In this document: piece by piece, positions 9,118 through 21,255 of the stretch
How positions within the stretch are numbered: the first letter of the stretch is position 1
Layout: each line of letters opens with the position of its first letter
Assembly (NCBI GenBank): GCA_023255735.1
Contig: JAGDVP010000010.1
Coordinates: 1-64,000 of the forward strand
Length of the DNA stretch: 64,000 nt
From: Halothiobacillus sp.
Lineage (GTDB): Bacteria > Pseudomonadota > Gammaproteobacteria > Halothiobacillales > Halothiobacillaceae
Direction of reading: 5' to 3'
Position numbers and translations under genes: made by a program
Notes under the pieces: model-generated
What the model was told of the DNA's origin: nothing
Seen by the model: only the letters and a program-made list of their open reading frames with translations
Database searches by the model: none

Positions 9118-10461
9118 TTATTTGCCAATACAAAAGGTGCTGAAAATTTCACCGAGCAAATCATCAGCGGTAAATTTGCCGGTAATTTGATCGAGTGCCA
9201 TTTGAGCACGACGCAACGATTCAGCCGCCAGTTCGCCAGCTTTTTGATCTGTGAGCGCGGTTTGTGCGGCTGCAATTTCTGCTCGTGCTTGAATTAGCGC
9301 ATCGAGATGTCGGCGCCGGGCAATAAATTGCCCGCCTTCGGTGGTTTTAAATCCCATCAGTTGTTTTAAGTGGCTGCGCAATTCAGGTAAGCCCGCCCCG
9401 GTTTTAGCGCTGATATTTAGGATACGCCGCTCGGTATTAAATCCGGCTATGCCGCCAGTGAGATCAATTTTATTGTGAATTTCAATAAGGGGTTTGGCCG
9501 GCATTTGCGCGCGAAGTGCTTTGTCATGGGGGCTGTATTGCTCTCGGTCATCGCGAAGTAATAAAATTACATCCGCCTGTTCGATTTCTACCCAAGCGCG
9601 CCGAATGCCTTCTTGCTCAATGGGATCATCGCTTTCGCGCAACCCGGCGGTGTCAATAATATGAACGGGCAAGCCATCGATTTGAATTTCTGCGCGCAAT
9701 ACATCACGGGTGGTGCCGGCAATATCTGTGACAATGGCTCGATCTTCGCCGGCTAATTGATTGAGTAAGCTCGATTTGCCCGCGTTAGGTTTGCCAATAA
9801 TAGCGATACGCATGCCCTCGCGCAGCAAAACGCCTTGCTCGGTCTCGGCAAGCAGAGCATCAAAATCGTGCAAGAGTTGCTGATTTTGTTTGGCTATTTG
9901 TGGATCGGATAAAAAATCGATTTCCTCTTCCGGAAAATCTAAAGCCGATTCGATTCGAACACGCAGGCCAATCAGCGCGGTGGTTAAGGGCGAAATGCGT
10001 TTTGAAAAACCGCCCTGCAAAGCCCGACTCGCCGCTTGTGCCGCCGCTTGGTTTCCTGCATCAATTAAGTCGGCCACGGCTTCAGCTTGGGTTAAGTCAA
10101 TCCGGCCATTAAGAAACGCCCGTTCGGTAAATTCTCCCGGGCGGGCTAAGCGGGCGCCTAATTGCAAAAGGTGGTGCAGTAAGCGATCTAAAACCACAGG
10201 GCCGCCATGCCCTTGAAGTTCTACCACATCTTCACCGGTATAGGAGTGGGGTGCGGCGAAAACAAGGCAGAGGCCATCGTCAATCACATCTTGGGTGTTG
10301 GGATCAATAAATACCCCATGCCGTGCATAACGAATGGGCGGGAGTTTGCCTGTGATGTGTTGGGCAATGCTCTGTGCCTTAGGGCCGGAAATACGAATAA
10401 CGCCAACCCCCCCTCGACCGGGGGCAGTGGCAATGGCGGCGATGGTATCGCAAGAAGTCAT
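9118..10461 (-). CDS. mnmE: tRNA modification GTPase MnmE
   Basis: A 447-aa GTPase that, with MnmG and methylenetetrahydrofolate, builds the 5-aminomethyl/carboxymethylaminomethyl group at wobble uridine. N-terminal formyl-THF-binding domain opens T-I-A-A-I-A-T-A-P-G-R-G-G-V. The G domain inside the helical domain has G-K-P-N-A-G-K-S-S at 223-231 and D-T-A-G; the protein ends in the essential F-C-I-G-K with its cysteine. It is usually followed by mnmG; here mnmG is absent and the AT-rich spacer follows instead. It is the last gene of the rpmH-rnpA-yidD-yidC-mnmE run. Confidence 0.96.
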   Translation of the reverse strand: MTSCDTIAAIATAPGRGGVGVIRISGPKAQSIAQHITGKLPPIRYARHGVFIDPNTQDVIDDGLCLVFAAPHSYTGEDVVELQGHGGPVVLDRLLHHLLQLGARLARPGEFTERAFLNGRIDLTQAEAVADLIDAGNQAAAQAASRALQGGFSKRISPLTTALIGLRVRIESALDFPEEEIDFLSDPQIAKQNQQLLHDFDALLAETEQGVLLREGMRIAIIGKPNAGKSSLLNQLAGEDRAIVTDIAGTTRDVLRAEIQIDGLPVHIIDTAGLRESDDPIEQEGIRRAWVEIEQADVILLLRDDREQYSPHDKALRAQMPAKPLIEIHNKIDLTGGIAGFNTERRILNISAKTGAGLPELRSHLKQLMGFKTTEGGQFIARRRHLDALIQARAEIAAAQTALTDQKAGELAAESLRRAQMALDQITGKFTADDLLGEIFSTFCIGK

Positions 10462-10523
10462 TCGTTTTAACCCACGGCGTTAAGGGGTGCGCGCACCTAT
10501 TCAAGTAGGTAAACCCAAAGGCT

Positions 10524-12206
10524 TTAATCTGTTTTTGCTAAAGCCATTTGTTTCTCAATTTGCCGCGTAATAGTGTATTGCTGTGCGATAGATAACAGGT
10601 TATTAACAAACCAATACAGCACTAAGCCGGCGGGGAAAAATGAGAAAAATACGGTGAAAATCACGGGCAACCAAGCGAAGATTTTTTGCTGCATCGGGTC
10701 AACGGGCGCAGGGTTTAATTTTTGCTGAATAAACATGGAAATCCCCATCAGCAAAGGCAGAACAAAAAACGGGTCTTTTTGCGATAAATCATGAATCCAA
10801 AAAATCCAAGGGGCTTGTCGCAGCTCAACGGATTCCGCCAAAACCCAATAAAGTGAAATAAAGACCGGTATTTGAATCACAATGGGTAAGCAGCCACCCA
10901 ACGGATTAATTTTTTCCTTTTGGTATAACTTCATCATTTCTTGCGAAAGTTTTTGGCGATCTTCACCAAAACGTTCTTTTAATTGCTGCATTTTTGGTGT
11001 TACTGCCCGCATTTTAGCCATGGAGCGATAACTAATGGCAGATGGCCACAAGAAGAAGATTTTGATCACAAGGGTGACCAGTACAATAGCCCAACCCCAG
11101 TTGCCTACCCATTCATGAAAATGTTTTAGTAACCAGAAAATGGGATCTGCAATGACGGTAAAAATGCCGTAATCAATGGTGAGATTCAACCCTTGTGCCA
11201 ATGGCGCTAAGTTGGATTGAATTTTTGGCCCCACATATAAGGTGGAGCTGAGTTCACCTTTTGAACCTGCTGCAATGGTATCAACAGGAGATGACATACC
11301 AATTGTATACAGTGTTTGGTTATTTTTACTTGAAACTAAAGTATAAAAATTATTCACTTGCAGCGGATTTGCGGGAATCCAAGCGCTCAGGAAGTAATGC
11401 TCGATAATCGCAACCCACCCGTTGCTTAACGGCTTGTTGAGCTTGGTTTTTGCCATATCCTCAAAGCTGACTTTCTCATAAGCCAAGCGATCCTTGCTCC
11501 CCGGTACATCACCGGCGTACACCCCGCCGGTGTAGGTGTGTACAAGTTGGGTTCCGGGGGTAGTGCCCAGCCGAGTAAGCTGGCGATACTGGCTGGCCTG
11601 CCAAGGTTGGTTTGATGTGTTATCAATTTGGTATTCAACTTTAATCGCATAATCACCCCGTTTCACAATGAACCATTTGGTGATTTTAATACCCTCTTTT
11701 TCCCACGTTAAGGGAATCCGCAGCTCGTTCTGACCGGGTTGCAGCTGATATTGGGATTGCGCGGATTGAAATTGGGCGTAGTGATCCGGGGCGGGCGAGC
11801 CTTTGTCGCCGAGCAAGCCTGATTGAGCGATATAAACAAACCCATTGCTATCGTTGAGTAAATTTACCGGCTCGGCTTTGTCTTGCTCTTGGGGATAACG
11901 CAGCAAATCTGCCGCATCAATCACACCGCCCCGAGGGTTAATTTTTAGCGATAAAACATCCGTTCGAACCGTGATTTGCGCAGCATTTGCGATCGCGTTA
12001 GCAGGCTCAGCCGGATTGGGCGTGGCGATTTTTGGCTGGGCATTGGGTAAATCTAAAGCTTGCTCTGGTATAGCCGCCGTCGGCAAAGAGGACGTTTGTG
12101 GCGCCACGGCCTGCACGGTTTGCTGTTGATCCCGGGTCCAGGCTTGCCAGAGGAGCATCAATACAAAACCAAGCGCTACAACCAAAATCAGGCGACGATT
12201 ATCCAT
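10524..12206 (-). CDS. yidC: Membrane protein insertase YidC
   Basis: A 560-aa inner-membrane insertase (Oxa1/YidC family), working alone or with SecYEG. N-terminal membrane anchor at about 5-22, then a proline/alanine linker, the large periplasmic beta-supersandwich domain (~75-340) typical of Gram-negative YidC, and the conserved C-terminal five-helix core from ~350 with the hydrophilic cytoplasmic loop K-M-Q-Q-L-K-E-R-F-G. Full length. It lies 13 bases after yidD in the canonical ribosomal-protein/RNase P/insertase run. Confidence 0.97.
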   Translation of the reverse strand: MDNRRLILVVALGFVLMLLWQAWTRDQQQTVQAVAPQTSSLPTAAIPEQALDLPNAQPKIATPNPAEPANAIANAAQITVRTDVLSLKINPRGGVIDAADLLRYPQEQDKAEPVNLLNDSNGFVYIAQSGLLGDKGSPAPDHYAQFQSAQSQYQLQPGQNELRIPLTWEKEGIKITKWFIVKRGDYAIKVEYQIDNTSNQPWQASQYRQLTRLGTTPGTQLVHTYTGGVYAGDVPGSKDRLAYEKVSFEDMAKTKLNKPLSNGWVAIIEHYFLSAWIPANPLQVNNFYTLVSSKNNQTLYTIGMSSPVDTIAAGSKGELSSTLYVGPKIQSNLAPLAQGLNLTIDYGIFTVIADPIFWLLKHFHEWVGNWGWAIVLVTLVIKIFFLWPSAISYRSMAKMRAVTPKMQQLKERFGEDRQKLSQEMMKLYQKEKINPLGGCLPIVIQIPVFISLYWVLAESVELRQAPWIFWIHDLSQKDPFFVLPLLMGISMFIQQKLNPAPVDPMQQKIFAWLPVIFTVFFSFFPAGLVLYWFVNNLLSIAQQYTITRQIEKQMALAKTD

Positions 12207-12219
12207 CTTTAAGACTCAA

Positions 12220-12579
12220 TCATTTGTGTGGGGTAATAACAGGTGAACCCAAGGTGGGTGGGTTCTCGTTGACAGGCAAAACAGAATCAGGTTCAACCAG
12301 TAAAGCCTGTGGGCTATTTTGGCTATCAGTAATCAAGTGTGCCTGATGATCATGACAAGTGCATTCCGAACCGGGCACCGGATCATATCCCCCGGTACAA
12401 AATGGTTGGCAGCGACCTAATCTTTTAAGCGCTAACCACCCGCCACGCCATGTGCCGTGGATTTTTAGCGCCTCAATGGCGTAATTGGAACAAGTGGGTT
12501 CAAAGCGGCAGCTGGGTGGCAAAAAAGGGCTAATCAGGAGCTGATAACCCCGCACCAGTTTAATTAGGAGCCAGCGCAT
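12220..12579 (-). CDS. yidD: Membrane protein insertion efficiency factor YidD
   Basis: A 119-aa YidD/haemolytic protein. The conserved core [22 protein letters not shown] and the motif [14 protein letters not shown] with three conserved cysteines are in the first 75 residues. The C-terminal ~45 residues extend beyond the usual ~85-aa length and look unstructured. The start overlaps the end of rnpA by 16 bases. Family role: peripheral inner-membrane factor assisting YidC. Confidence 0.92.
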   Translation of the reverse strand: MRWLLIKLVRGYQLLISPFLPPSCRFEPTCSNYAIEALKIHGTWRGGWLALKRLGRCQPFCTGGYDPVPGSECTCHDHQAHLITDSQNSPQALLVEPDSVLPVNENPPTLGSPVITPHK

Positions 12580-12935
12580 CGGGCGGCTACCTTTTCAAAG
12601 AGCTGTTGCATCATTAAGTTCAGTGCGGGAGGTGGCAATTTATCTGCGCCAGATTTGGCCATAATAACGTAATCAAGCACGGGTAATTGCGCGCGATGCA
12701 AACGAAAATACTCTCGTGCCGCGCGTTTAATTCGATTCCGATCGAAAGCGAGCTTAGCCTGACGTTTGGCAATAGCCAAGCCTAACCTAGGAGAATTGCC
12801 TGCAAACGCATTCACCACGGCCATTAATTGTTCGTGGTGAATGCGTTTGCCAGAACTTAAGACGTGCTTGAACTCATCGGGGCGAATTAAGCGCGCCTCA
12901 ATCGAAAAACCAAACCGTTTTGGCGGGGCCAACAT
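12564..12935 (-). CDS. rnpA: Ribonuclease P protein component
   Basis: A 123-aa protein subunit of RNase P, which matures tRNA 5' ends with the RNA subunit. The signature [13 protein letters not shown] region (here [12 protein letters not shown], residues ~68-79) is intact, and the N-terminal [15 protein letters not shown] is typical. It sits 37 bases after rpmH and overlaps yidD. Confidence 0.95.
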   Translation of the reverse strand: MLAPPKRFGFSIEARLIRPDEFKHVLSSGKRIHHEQLMAVVNAFAGNSPRLGLAIAKRQAKLAFDRNRIKRAAREYFRLHRAQLPVLDYVIMAKSGADKLPPPALNLMMQQLFEKVAARCAGS

Positions 12936-12972
12936 GGCTCGGTGAAGCGGCCGTCCGGTCAGTGAACCTAAA

Positions 12973-13107
12973 TTAGACAGCGAGACGTTTGCGGCCTTTG
13001 GCGCGGCGTGCGTTAATTACAGCACGACCGCCGCGGGTTGCCATGCGGGCACGAAAACCGTGGGTGCGTGCACGGTGAATAATGCTGGGTTGGTATGTTC
13101 TTTTCAT
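12973..13107 (-). CDS. rpmH: 50S ribosomal protein L34
   Basis: A 44-codon gene read directly from the minus strand: it starts M-K-R-T-Y-Q-P-S, contains [11 protein letters not shown] and ends R-K-R-L-A-V before TAA. This is a complete L34 with the usual length and extreme arginine/lysine content. First gene of the run towards mnmE, with a strong promoter at 13257-13285 and a leader of about 140 bases. Confidence 0.97.
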   Translation of the reverse strand: MKRTYQPSIIHRARTHGFRARMATRGGRAVINARRAKGRKRLAV

Positions 13108-13426
13108 GCTAAAAATTCCTATCGAAAAACCGAGCGTAGCGGCGCGTATGGTTAAAATTTAACGCTTAAAATACCAATCACCGAGATATTTTGCAGCCAC
13201 CTGCAAAATAAACCAGTGTTAAAACAAATTTAAGCGCGGCAACCAAAAGGCCAAATATTAAACCGGAAAAACAACCCGCTGTCAATCAAATACCTAGATT
13301 GAATCCTTGTGCTTTTTGGATGTAACGGCGTGTTGTTCAGTACCAAATCATTGCCACGTTGGCTGCGCTTAGAGCGAAGTCAGTGATACACTAAAAGTCT
13401 TTTTTGCGCAGGTTCGTTTTCCAGTT
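13108..13426. other. rpmH-dnaA divergent spacer
   Basis: 319 bases without a gene. It holds the minus-strand rpmH promoter and must hold the dnaA promoter, of which I found no good match. I see no TTATCCACA-type DnaA box and no strongly AT-rich unwinding region, although this is where the origin lies in Pseudomonas-like genomes. Confidence 0.7.
13257..13285 (-). promoter_or_regulatory. Sigma-70 promoter of the rpmH operon
   Basis: On the minus strand TTGACA (13285 to 13280, perfect -35), a 17-base spacer, then TTTAAT (13262 to 13257, five of six of TATAAT). Transcription would begin near 13250 and run into rpmH. Very good consensus for a ribosomal-protein gene. Confidence 0.75.
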
Positions 13427-14836
13427 ATGCCGACCATCACGCCTGACTTTTGGCCACAGTGCATTGAGCGATTAGCTCAAGAGCTTTCATCCCAGCAAAT
13501 CAATATGTGGATTCGCCCCTTACAGCCGGAGTTTAAAGACGATCAGCTTTTGGTTCTCTGGGCGCCGAACCGTTTTGTGCTGGATATGGTGGCGCAGCAA
13601 TTGCGGGCAAAAATTCTAGAGCAAGCGCAAACGCTGCTAAATCGCCCGATGTTAGAAATCAGCTTGCAGGTAGGGAGCGCGCAAACGGTTGCTCCTAAAG
13701 CCGCCGTCGCCGCATCTTCTGCACCAAGAGCCTCGACGCCTGCGCCCTCCATCAACCTTGGAAGCGAGGAGTCGGCGCATCAGGAAACGGTGTCCAATGG
13801 CGAGCCAAAAGAATTTGTAAGCCATATTAATAATCAATTAAATTTCGAAAATTTTGTCGAAGGTAAATCGAATCAATTAGCGCGCGCGGCTGCTCAGCAG
13901 GTTGCTCAAAACCCAGGTGGTGGCTATAACCCATTATTTATTTATGGTGGCGTTGGCTTGGGTAAAACGCATCTCATGCAAGCGGTGGGTAATGCAATTC
14001 TTGAGCACTCGCCTGCGGCAAGGGTGGTTTATCTGCACAGTGAGCGTTATGTTCAGCAGATGGTTAGTTCTATTAAAAATAATACGATCGAAGATTTTAA
14101 AAATTATTATCGTTCAGTTAATGCATTATTAATTGATGATATTCAATTTTTTGCGGGGAAAAATCGCAGCCAAGAAGAGTTTTTTCATACCTTTAATGCC
14201 TTGATCGAGCAGGGACAGCAAATTATCATGACCTGCGATCGTTACCCGAAAGAAATTGAAGGGCTAGAGGAGCGCTTAAAGTCGCGTTTTGGTTGGGGGC
14301 TCACCGTGGCCGTCGAGCCGCCTGATCTGGAAACACGGGTGGCTATTTTACAAAGAAAGGCAGAGCTTTCGCATATCACGTTAAGCACGGATGTGGCTTT
14401 TTTTATCGCCAAACGCATCCGCGCTAACATTCGTGAGCTCGAAGGTGCCTTGCGACTCGTGATTGCAACGGCGCAATTCACCGGGCGCCCCATTACCGTC
14501 GAATCTGCCAAGGAGGCGTTAAAAGATCTGATAGCCGCGCAAGCGAAGATGATTACGCTAGAAAATATTCAGCGTACCGTGGCCAAATACTACAATCTCA
14601 AGGTGACTGATTTAACGGGTATTCGCCGATCGCGTTCCATTGCACGGCCGCGTCAAATTGCGATGAGCCTGGCTAAAGAGCTGACTAACCACAGTTTGCC
14701 TGAAATTGGTGAAGCATTCGGTGGGCGCGACCATACAACCGTGATTCACGCCTGCAAAAAAATAGAAGAGTTACGTGAGATAGAAACCAAGTTGAATGAT
14801 GATTACAACTTACTTCGGCATACATTAAATATTTAG
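13427..14836 (+). CDS. dnaA: Chromosomal replication initiator DnaA
   Basis: A 469-aa initiator. Domain I (~1-85) for DnaB/DiaA contacts, an alanine/serine/proline-rich domain II (~90-130), AAA+ domain III with Walker A G-G-V-G-L-G-K-T at 174-181 and Walker B L-L-I-D-D-I-Q-F, and domain IV with the DnaA-box-binding signature [11 protein letters not shown] near the C-terminus. All motifs intact. First of dnaA-dnaN-recF-gyrB. The ribosome binding site is weak, as often seen for this tightly controlled gene. An inverted repeat begins inside its stop codon. Confidence 0.98.
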   Translation: MPTITPDFWPQCIERLAQELSSQQINMWIRPLQPEFKDDQLLVLWAPNRFVLDMVAQQLRAKILEQAQTLLNRPMLEISLQVGSAQTVAPKAAVAASSAPRASTPAPSINLGSEESAHQETVSNGEPKEFVSHINNQLNFENFVEGKSNQLARAAAQQVAQNPGGGYNPLFIYGGVGLGKTHLMQAVGNAILEHSPAARVVYLHSERYVQQMVSSIKNNTIEDFKNYYRSVNALLIDDIQFFAGKNRSQEEFFHTFNALIEQGQQIIMTCDRYPKEIEGLEERLKSRFGWGLTVAVEPPDLETRVAILQRKAELSHITLSTDVAFFIAKRIRANIRELEGALRLVIATAQFTGRPITVESAKEALKDLIAAQAKMITLENIQRTVAKYYNLKVTDLTGIRRSRSIARPRQIAMSLAKELTNHSLPEIGEAFGGRDHTTVIHACKKIEELREIETKLNDDYNLLRHTLNI

Positions 14837-14993
14837 GAACCCTCTAATTAAATCCCGCCTAAGACTTGGGTTTGCGGACGTTCCGCGTTGTTGCGGTGCT
14901 GCCGATGGGAAGAGCCATTCACAGCGCAGCGCGCCGAGTAGCTCATCTCTGAAAACCGAGTCTTTGCCACGGGGAATTTAATCAGAGGTTCCT
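14835..14993. repeat. MITE-like imperfect inverted repeat between dnaA and dnaN
   Basis: About 159 bases with imperfect terminal inverted repeats of about 40 bases: the left end AGGAACCCTCTAATTAAAT matches the reverse complement of the right end, AGGAACCTCTGATTAAAT. Both continue through CCC and AAGACT-GG-TTT blocks. The interior has no reading frame. The left end starts at the second base of the dnaA TAG codon. Size and ends resemble a miniature inverted-repeat element, but no clear target duplication is visible. Confidence 0.6.
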
Positions 14994-15035
14994 TAATCAT
15001 TAAACCCTAACAAAATCACTTTAGGACGATACATA

Positions 15036-16148
15036 ATGCAATTTGTTGTCAATCGAGAAATTTTTAACGCCGCCATTAATCAAGTCATCGGTGGGGTTGA
15101 AAAACGTCAAACGATGCAGGTTTTAAGCAATCTATTGCTTGATGCCCGCGATGGCCAACTGGTTTTGGTCGCAACCGATCTTGAAATTCAATTACGCACG
15201 TCGTTAGATGTTACCGTTATTAAGCCGGGCGCCATAACGGTAAATGCGCGCAAATTAGCTGACATTATCAAGGCGGCGCCGCCCGAGGCGGCTATTCGTT
15301 TGCATCAAAGTGAAGGTTGGATTGATATTGACATTGGCACAGGTAAATTTCGGTTAGCCACGATCGAAGCCGATAGCTTCCCGCAAATGGCCATTGATTC
15401 GGCGCATCAAAGCACCTTAACGCTGTCGGAAAAAAACCTATTCGCGTTGATCGAAAAAACTCAATTTTCAATGGCGCAACAAGATGTGCGTTATTTTCTG
15501 AATGGTTTGCTTTTAGAGGTCAACGCGACTGAGATTATTACCGTGGCAACCGATGGTCATCGCCTTGCTTACGCACAATTGGTGCATGAAAGTGCGGGGC
15601 AAGACAAGCGACAAGTGATTGTGCCGAGAAAAATGATCGGCGAAGTACTCAAATCGCTGAATCGGGAAAGTGAATCGCTGGTTAATCTGACCTTGAGAGA
15701 TAATCAAATTGAATTATTAATCGGTAAGAATTATTTAATTAGTAAATTGATTGACGGCAAGTACCCTGATTATTCTCGGGTAATTCCGCAGTTCAATAGT
15801 AAAACAATGATTGTCTCAAAATCTGAGTTAAAACTAGTTTTACAGAGAGCCAGCATTTTATCGAACGAGCGCTTTGCCGGCGCTTATTTTTACCTAACAC
15901 ACGATCAGCTTGTTATTGAATCAAATAACTCTGAGCATGAGTCTTCTAAAGAAAGCTTGATGGTGCAATATGCTTTTGATGATTTAAAAATATCATTTAA
16001 TATATCCTACCTTTTAAATATTTTGTCGGTCATTGATTCCGATCGAGTGTGTATGGTGCTTGAAGCGCCTGAGTCCAGCGTTTTAATCACACCCGAAATT
16101 GCGGGTAGCGTTAATGTTAAATACGTTTTAATGCCGATGAAGTTGTAA
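15036..16148 (+). CDS. dnaN: DNA polymerase III beta subunit (sliding clamp)
   Basis: A 370-aa sliding clamp, the standard length (E. coli 366), with three repeated clamp domains. Family stretches visible: M-Q-F-V-V-N-R-E at the start, V-L-S-N-L-L-L-D-A around 35-45, T-D-G-H-R-L-A-Y-A near 173, and the C-terminal Y-V-L-M-P-M-K-L, which lines the protein-binding pocket. It follows dnaA after a 199-base gap that contains the inverted repeat, and is separated from recF by six bases. Confidence 0.97.
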   Translation: MQFVVNREIFNAAINQVIGGVEKRQTMQVLSNLLLDARDGQLVLVATDLEIQLRTSLDVTVIKPGAITVNARKLADIIKAAPPEAAIRLHQSEGWIDIDIGTGKFRLATIEADSFPQMAIDSAHQSTLTLSEKNLFALIEKTQFSMAQQDVRYFLNGLLLEVNATEIITVATDGHRLAYAQLVHESAGQDKRQVIVPRKMIGEVLKSLNRESESLVNLTLRDNQIELLIGKNYLISKLIDGKYPDYSRVIPQFNSKTMIVSKSELKLVLQRASILSNERFAGAYFYLTHDQLVIESNNSEHESSKESLMVQYAFDDLKISFNISYLLNILSVIDSDRVCMVLEAPESSVLITPEIAGSVNVKYVLMPMKL

Positions 16149-16154
16149 TTCTAT

Positions 16155-17216
16155 TTGGCGACTATTGCATCGATTTCGGTTACAAATTTTCGCAATCTCA
16201 GTATTGTCGACTGCGAATTTTCTTCGGGTTTTAATCTTCTATCGGGAGAAAATGGCGCGGGGAAAACAAGCTTGCTTGAAGCGCTCTATTTTTTGGGCAA
16301 TCTTAAGTCGTTTCGAAGCCAAACGCACCATGATCTCATCGCGCAAAATGAAGCTTGTGCCGTGGTTCGCGCGCGGGTATCTAATCCGCATTCTTCTTTT
16401 TTTATGGCGGTTGAGCGCTGCAAGGAGCGCTTTCGGCTAAAGGTGGATCATGAAGATATTCAATCTGCGGGCGAATTTGTTGCGCATTTACCTGTACTCG
16501 CGTTGCATGCGCAATCAGATGATTTAATTTTGGCTGGGCCGGAATATAGGCGCAAGTTTTTGGATCGAACCGCGTTTTACCTGTTCCCAGAGTTTGCAAC
16601 TATTTTCACGCAATTTTCTCGGGTATTAAAACAACGTAATGCGGCATTAAAAAATGGCCAATCTACTCTGGCTTGGGATGGTTTGTTCGTTCAGTGCAGC
16701 ACACTTTTAACCCAGAAAAGATTAGAAGCATTAGATTATATTCTGGCAACATTGCCCAATATTTTATTGAGTTTAACGCCTTATTTATCGCTCCAAGTTG
16801 ACTATCATCCAGGTTATCGCGCAACGGGTACTTTGGCTGAGTCTTTAGTGCGCCATGCGGCGCGTGAGCGTGAATTAGGTCAGACTTTAAGTGGGCCGCA
16901 TCGTGCGGATTTGATTTTATCCATGAATGGCGCGGCGGTGAAATCAACTGCATCACGCGGGCAAATTAAAATTATCCTTTTGGCGTTATATTTGTCGGTG
17001 GCGGGTGTATGGCGAACGGTCTCTGATCAAAGTGCCCTATTGTTATTTGATGACTTTATTTCAGAGCTCGATAATCGGCACGCAGCCCTTTTATTTGAGT
17101 TTTTATCGCATTTTGGTCATCAGGCTTTTTTTTCTACCACAGATCGTAATCCGCTCGACTTTGCATTTGATGCCAAATACAGCCTGAATGCCGGCAAGAT
17201 AACATCCATGTTATAA
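16155..17216 (+). CDS. recF: DNA replication and repair protein RecF
   Basis: A 353-aa SMC-like ATPase that helps load RecA at gaps. Walker A G-E-N-G-A-G-K-T at 31-38, the ABC signature L-S-G-P-H-R-A-D near residue 240, and Walker B L-L-L-F-D-D-F-I-S-E-L-D near 298. The start is a TTG, six bases past dnaN; no ATG in the same frame gives the conserved N-terminal S-V-T-N-F-R-N-L. Translation is likely coupled to dnaN. Confidence 0.95.
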   Translation: MATIASISVTNFRNLSIVDCEFSSGFNLLSGENGAGKTSLLEALYFLGNLKSFRSQTHHDLIAQNEACAVVRARVSNPHSSFFMAVERCKERFRLKVDHEDIQSAGEFVAHLPVLALHAQSDDLILAGPEYRRKFLDRTAFYLFPEFATIFTQFSRVLKQRNAALKNGQSTLAWDGLFVQCSTLLTQKRLEALDYILATLPNILLSLTPYLSLQVDYHPGYRATGTLAESLVRHAARERELGQTLSGPHRADLILSMNGAAVKSTASRGQIKIILLALYLSVAGVWRTVSDQSALLLFDDFISELDNRHAALLFEFLSHFGHQAFFSTTDRNPLDFAFDAKYSLNAGKITSML

Positions 17217-19670
<2,454 letters not shown>

Positions 19671-19710
19671 TCTGGGTTCTTTTAACTCGATAAGAAAAAA
19701 GGAATTAATC

Positions 19711-20286
19711 ATGGGCGTCACGTTATCAGTGTTGTTGTTTATGGTTGGACTGTTGGTGGTCTGGGCGATCATTATCTACAACGGGCTTGTGGTGTTGAAG
19801 CATAACGTGTCCCAAGCTTGGTCGAATATTGATATTTTGCTCAAGCAGCGGCATGACGAGCTACCCAAATTGGTTGAAACCGCGAAGCAATACATGCAGT
19901 ACGAACAGGCAACGCTGGAAAAAGTCATGCAGGCGCGCACCGCTGTGCGTGGGGCGCAAGATTCAGGGGATGTTGACGCGTTGGGGCGTGCGGAAGGCCA
20001 GTTGCGTGCGGGTCTTGCTGGTTTTTATGCTGTGGCAGAAGCGTATCCTGAATTAAAAGCGGATCTCAGCTTTCAGCATTTGCAGCAACGAATTTCAGGG
20101 CTGGAGAACATGATTGCTGATCGGCGGGAGTTTTATAACGCATCGGTCAACATCAATAATGTTCGGATTGAGCAATTCCCTGATGTGATGGTGGCGCAGT
20201 TATTCCATTTTCGACCATTTAAGTTGCTCACTTTTCAGGCGGACGAACTTTTAGATGTTAATGTGAATTCGTTGTTTAACGCTTAA
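19711..20286 (+). CDS. LemA family protein
   Basis: A 191-aa LemA protein: one N-terminal membrane helix (~4-24) followed by the conserved core Y-N-G-L-V-V-L-K-H-N-V-S-Q-A-W-S-N-I-D-I-L-L-K-Q-R-H-D-E-L-P-K-L and an all-helical coil bundle, ending with F-N. The ATG at 19711 is chosen because AAGGAA precedes it; the open frame extends further back into gyrB. Family function is not settled; LemA genes often sit next to a GIDE/TPM-type membrane protein, as here. Confidence 0.88.
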   Translation: MGVTLSVLLFMVGLLVVWAIIIYNGLVVLKHNVSQAWSNIDILLKQRHDELPKLVETAKQYMQYEQATLEKVMQARTAVRGAQDSGDVDALGRAEGQLRAGLAGFYAVAEAYPELKADLSFQHLQQRISGLENMIADRREFYNASVNINNVRIEQFPDVMVAQLFHFRPFKLLTFQADELLDVNVNSLFNA

Positions 20287-20295
20287 GCGGTTTGC

Positions 20296-21225
20296 GTGAT
20301 GGCGTGGTATGCGGTTTGGGTTGGGCACTTAGATGCCAACGAATACCGAGGATTGTTGATCGCCTTATTTTTGTTCACCTTGGCGCTATTTGTGACAGGG
20401 GTTTATTTTATCCGGCGAACCTACTGGATTATCAATACACCGACATCGAAAATTCAATCCGCGCATCAAGGCTATATTGAAATTGAAGGTGTTACGCGGC
20501 TCATTGATGCAGCACCCTTGGCATCGCCGCTGACAGGTACGCCGTGTGTGTGGTACTGGGTTTCGGTTGAGCACAAAGAATCCGGTTATCAGGATACGGG
20601 TAAAAACCTCTGGCAACGGGTGTACCAGCATCAAAGTGACCACTTAATTGCGGTAAGCGATGGCAGCGGAGAATGCTTGGTTGACCCCGATGGCGCGCGT
20701 ATCCACCCCGGGGTTGAGCGGCAATGGTATGGCGATACGGAAATACCAAGCGGCATCGCTGCCGGCGGCATCACGAGCCGACTGTTTGGGGATTACCGAT
20801 ACACAGAAAAACTACTTTTACCAAACCATGCCGTTTATGTGTTGGGTTGGTTTAAAACGATCGCGCATGATCCGTATCAAGCAGAGCAAGAAGCCATCAA
20901 AGCAATGCTGCGGGAATGGAAAACGGACCCTGAAAAAATGCGCGCTTTTGATCTTAATCAAGATGGCCAAATTAGTGAAGATGAGTGGGCACACGCGCGG
21001 CAGCAGGCTGAGCTTGAGGCACGTGCGCTGCGAGTTCCATCGAATGATCAAGAACAGCAAACCCATTTTATGAGCAATGATTTGCAGGGGCATCGGCCAT
21101 TTATTATTTCGGCTCTGGATCAAGCCGCGCTGGCGCGGCGATTTCGACGTTGGGGCTTTTTGGCTTGGTTTGCGAGCTTGTTGGGATTTTTCTTTTTAAT
21201 TACTGCCTATTATCTGCGCACCTAG
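20296..21225 (+). CDS. GIDE-domain (E3-ligase-like) membrane protein with an EF-hand
   Basis: A 309-aa protein with a membrane helix at ~18-40 and another at ~285-305, bracketing a GIDE-type domain (the domain of mitochondrial MAPL/MUL1; here ~50-195, including I-E-G-V-T-R-L and P-C-V-W-Y-W-V-S-V-E). No RING finger is present, so ubiquitin-ligase activity is not implied. Residues 219-230, D-L-N-Q-D-G-Q-I-S-E-D-E, form a canonical 12-residue calcium-binding EF-hand loop. Starts at GTG-ATG, nine bases after the LemA gene; the two are surely co-transcribed. Probable role: envelope process together with LemA, unknown in detail. Confidence 0.8.
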   Translation: MMAWYAVWVGHLDANEYRGLLIALFLFTLALFVTGVYFIRRTYWIINTPTSKIQSAHQGYIEIEGVTRLIDAAPLASPLTGTPCVWYWVSVEHKESGYQDTGKNLWQRVYQHQSDHLIAVSDGSGECLVDPDGARIHPGVERQWYGDTEIPSGIAAGGITSRLFGDYRYTEKLLLPNHAVYVLGWFKTIAHDPYQAEQEAIKAMLREWKTDPEKMRAFDLNQDGQISEDEWAHARQQAELEARALRVPSNDQEQQTHFMSNDLQGHRPFIISALDQAALARRFRRWGFLAWFASLLGFFFLITAYYLRT

Positions 21226-21255
21226 ATTGCTTGGAGCCGGGTTGAGATCAACTGC

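Noticed and set aside
13108-13426. Pseudomonas-style origin between rpmH and dnaA
   Set aside because: No DnaA boxes and no AT-rich unwinding block could be found by eye, so I did not annotate an origin here, though GC skew could still place it here.
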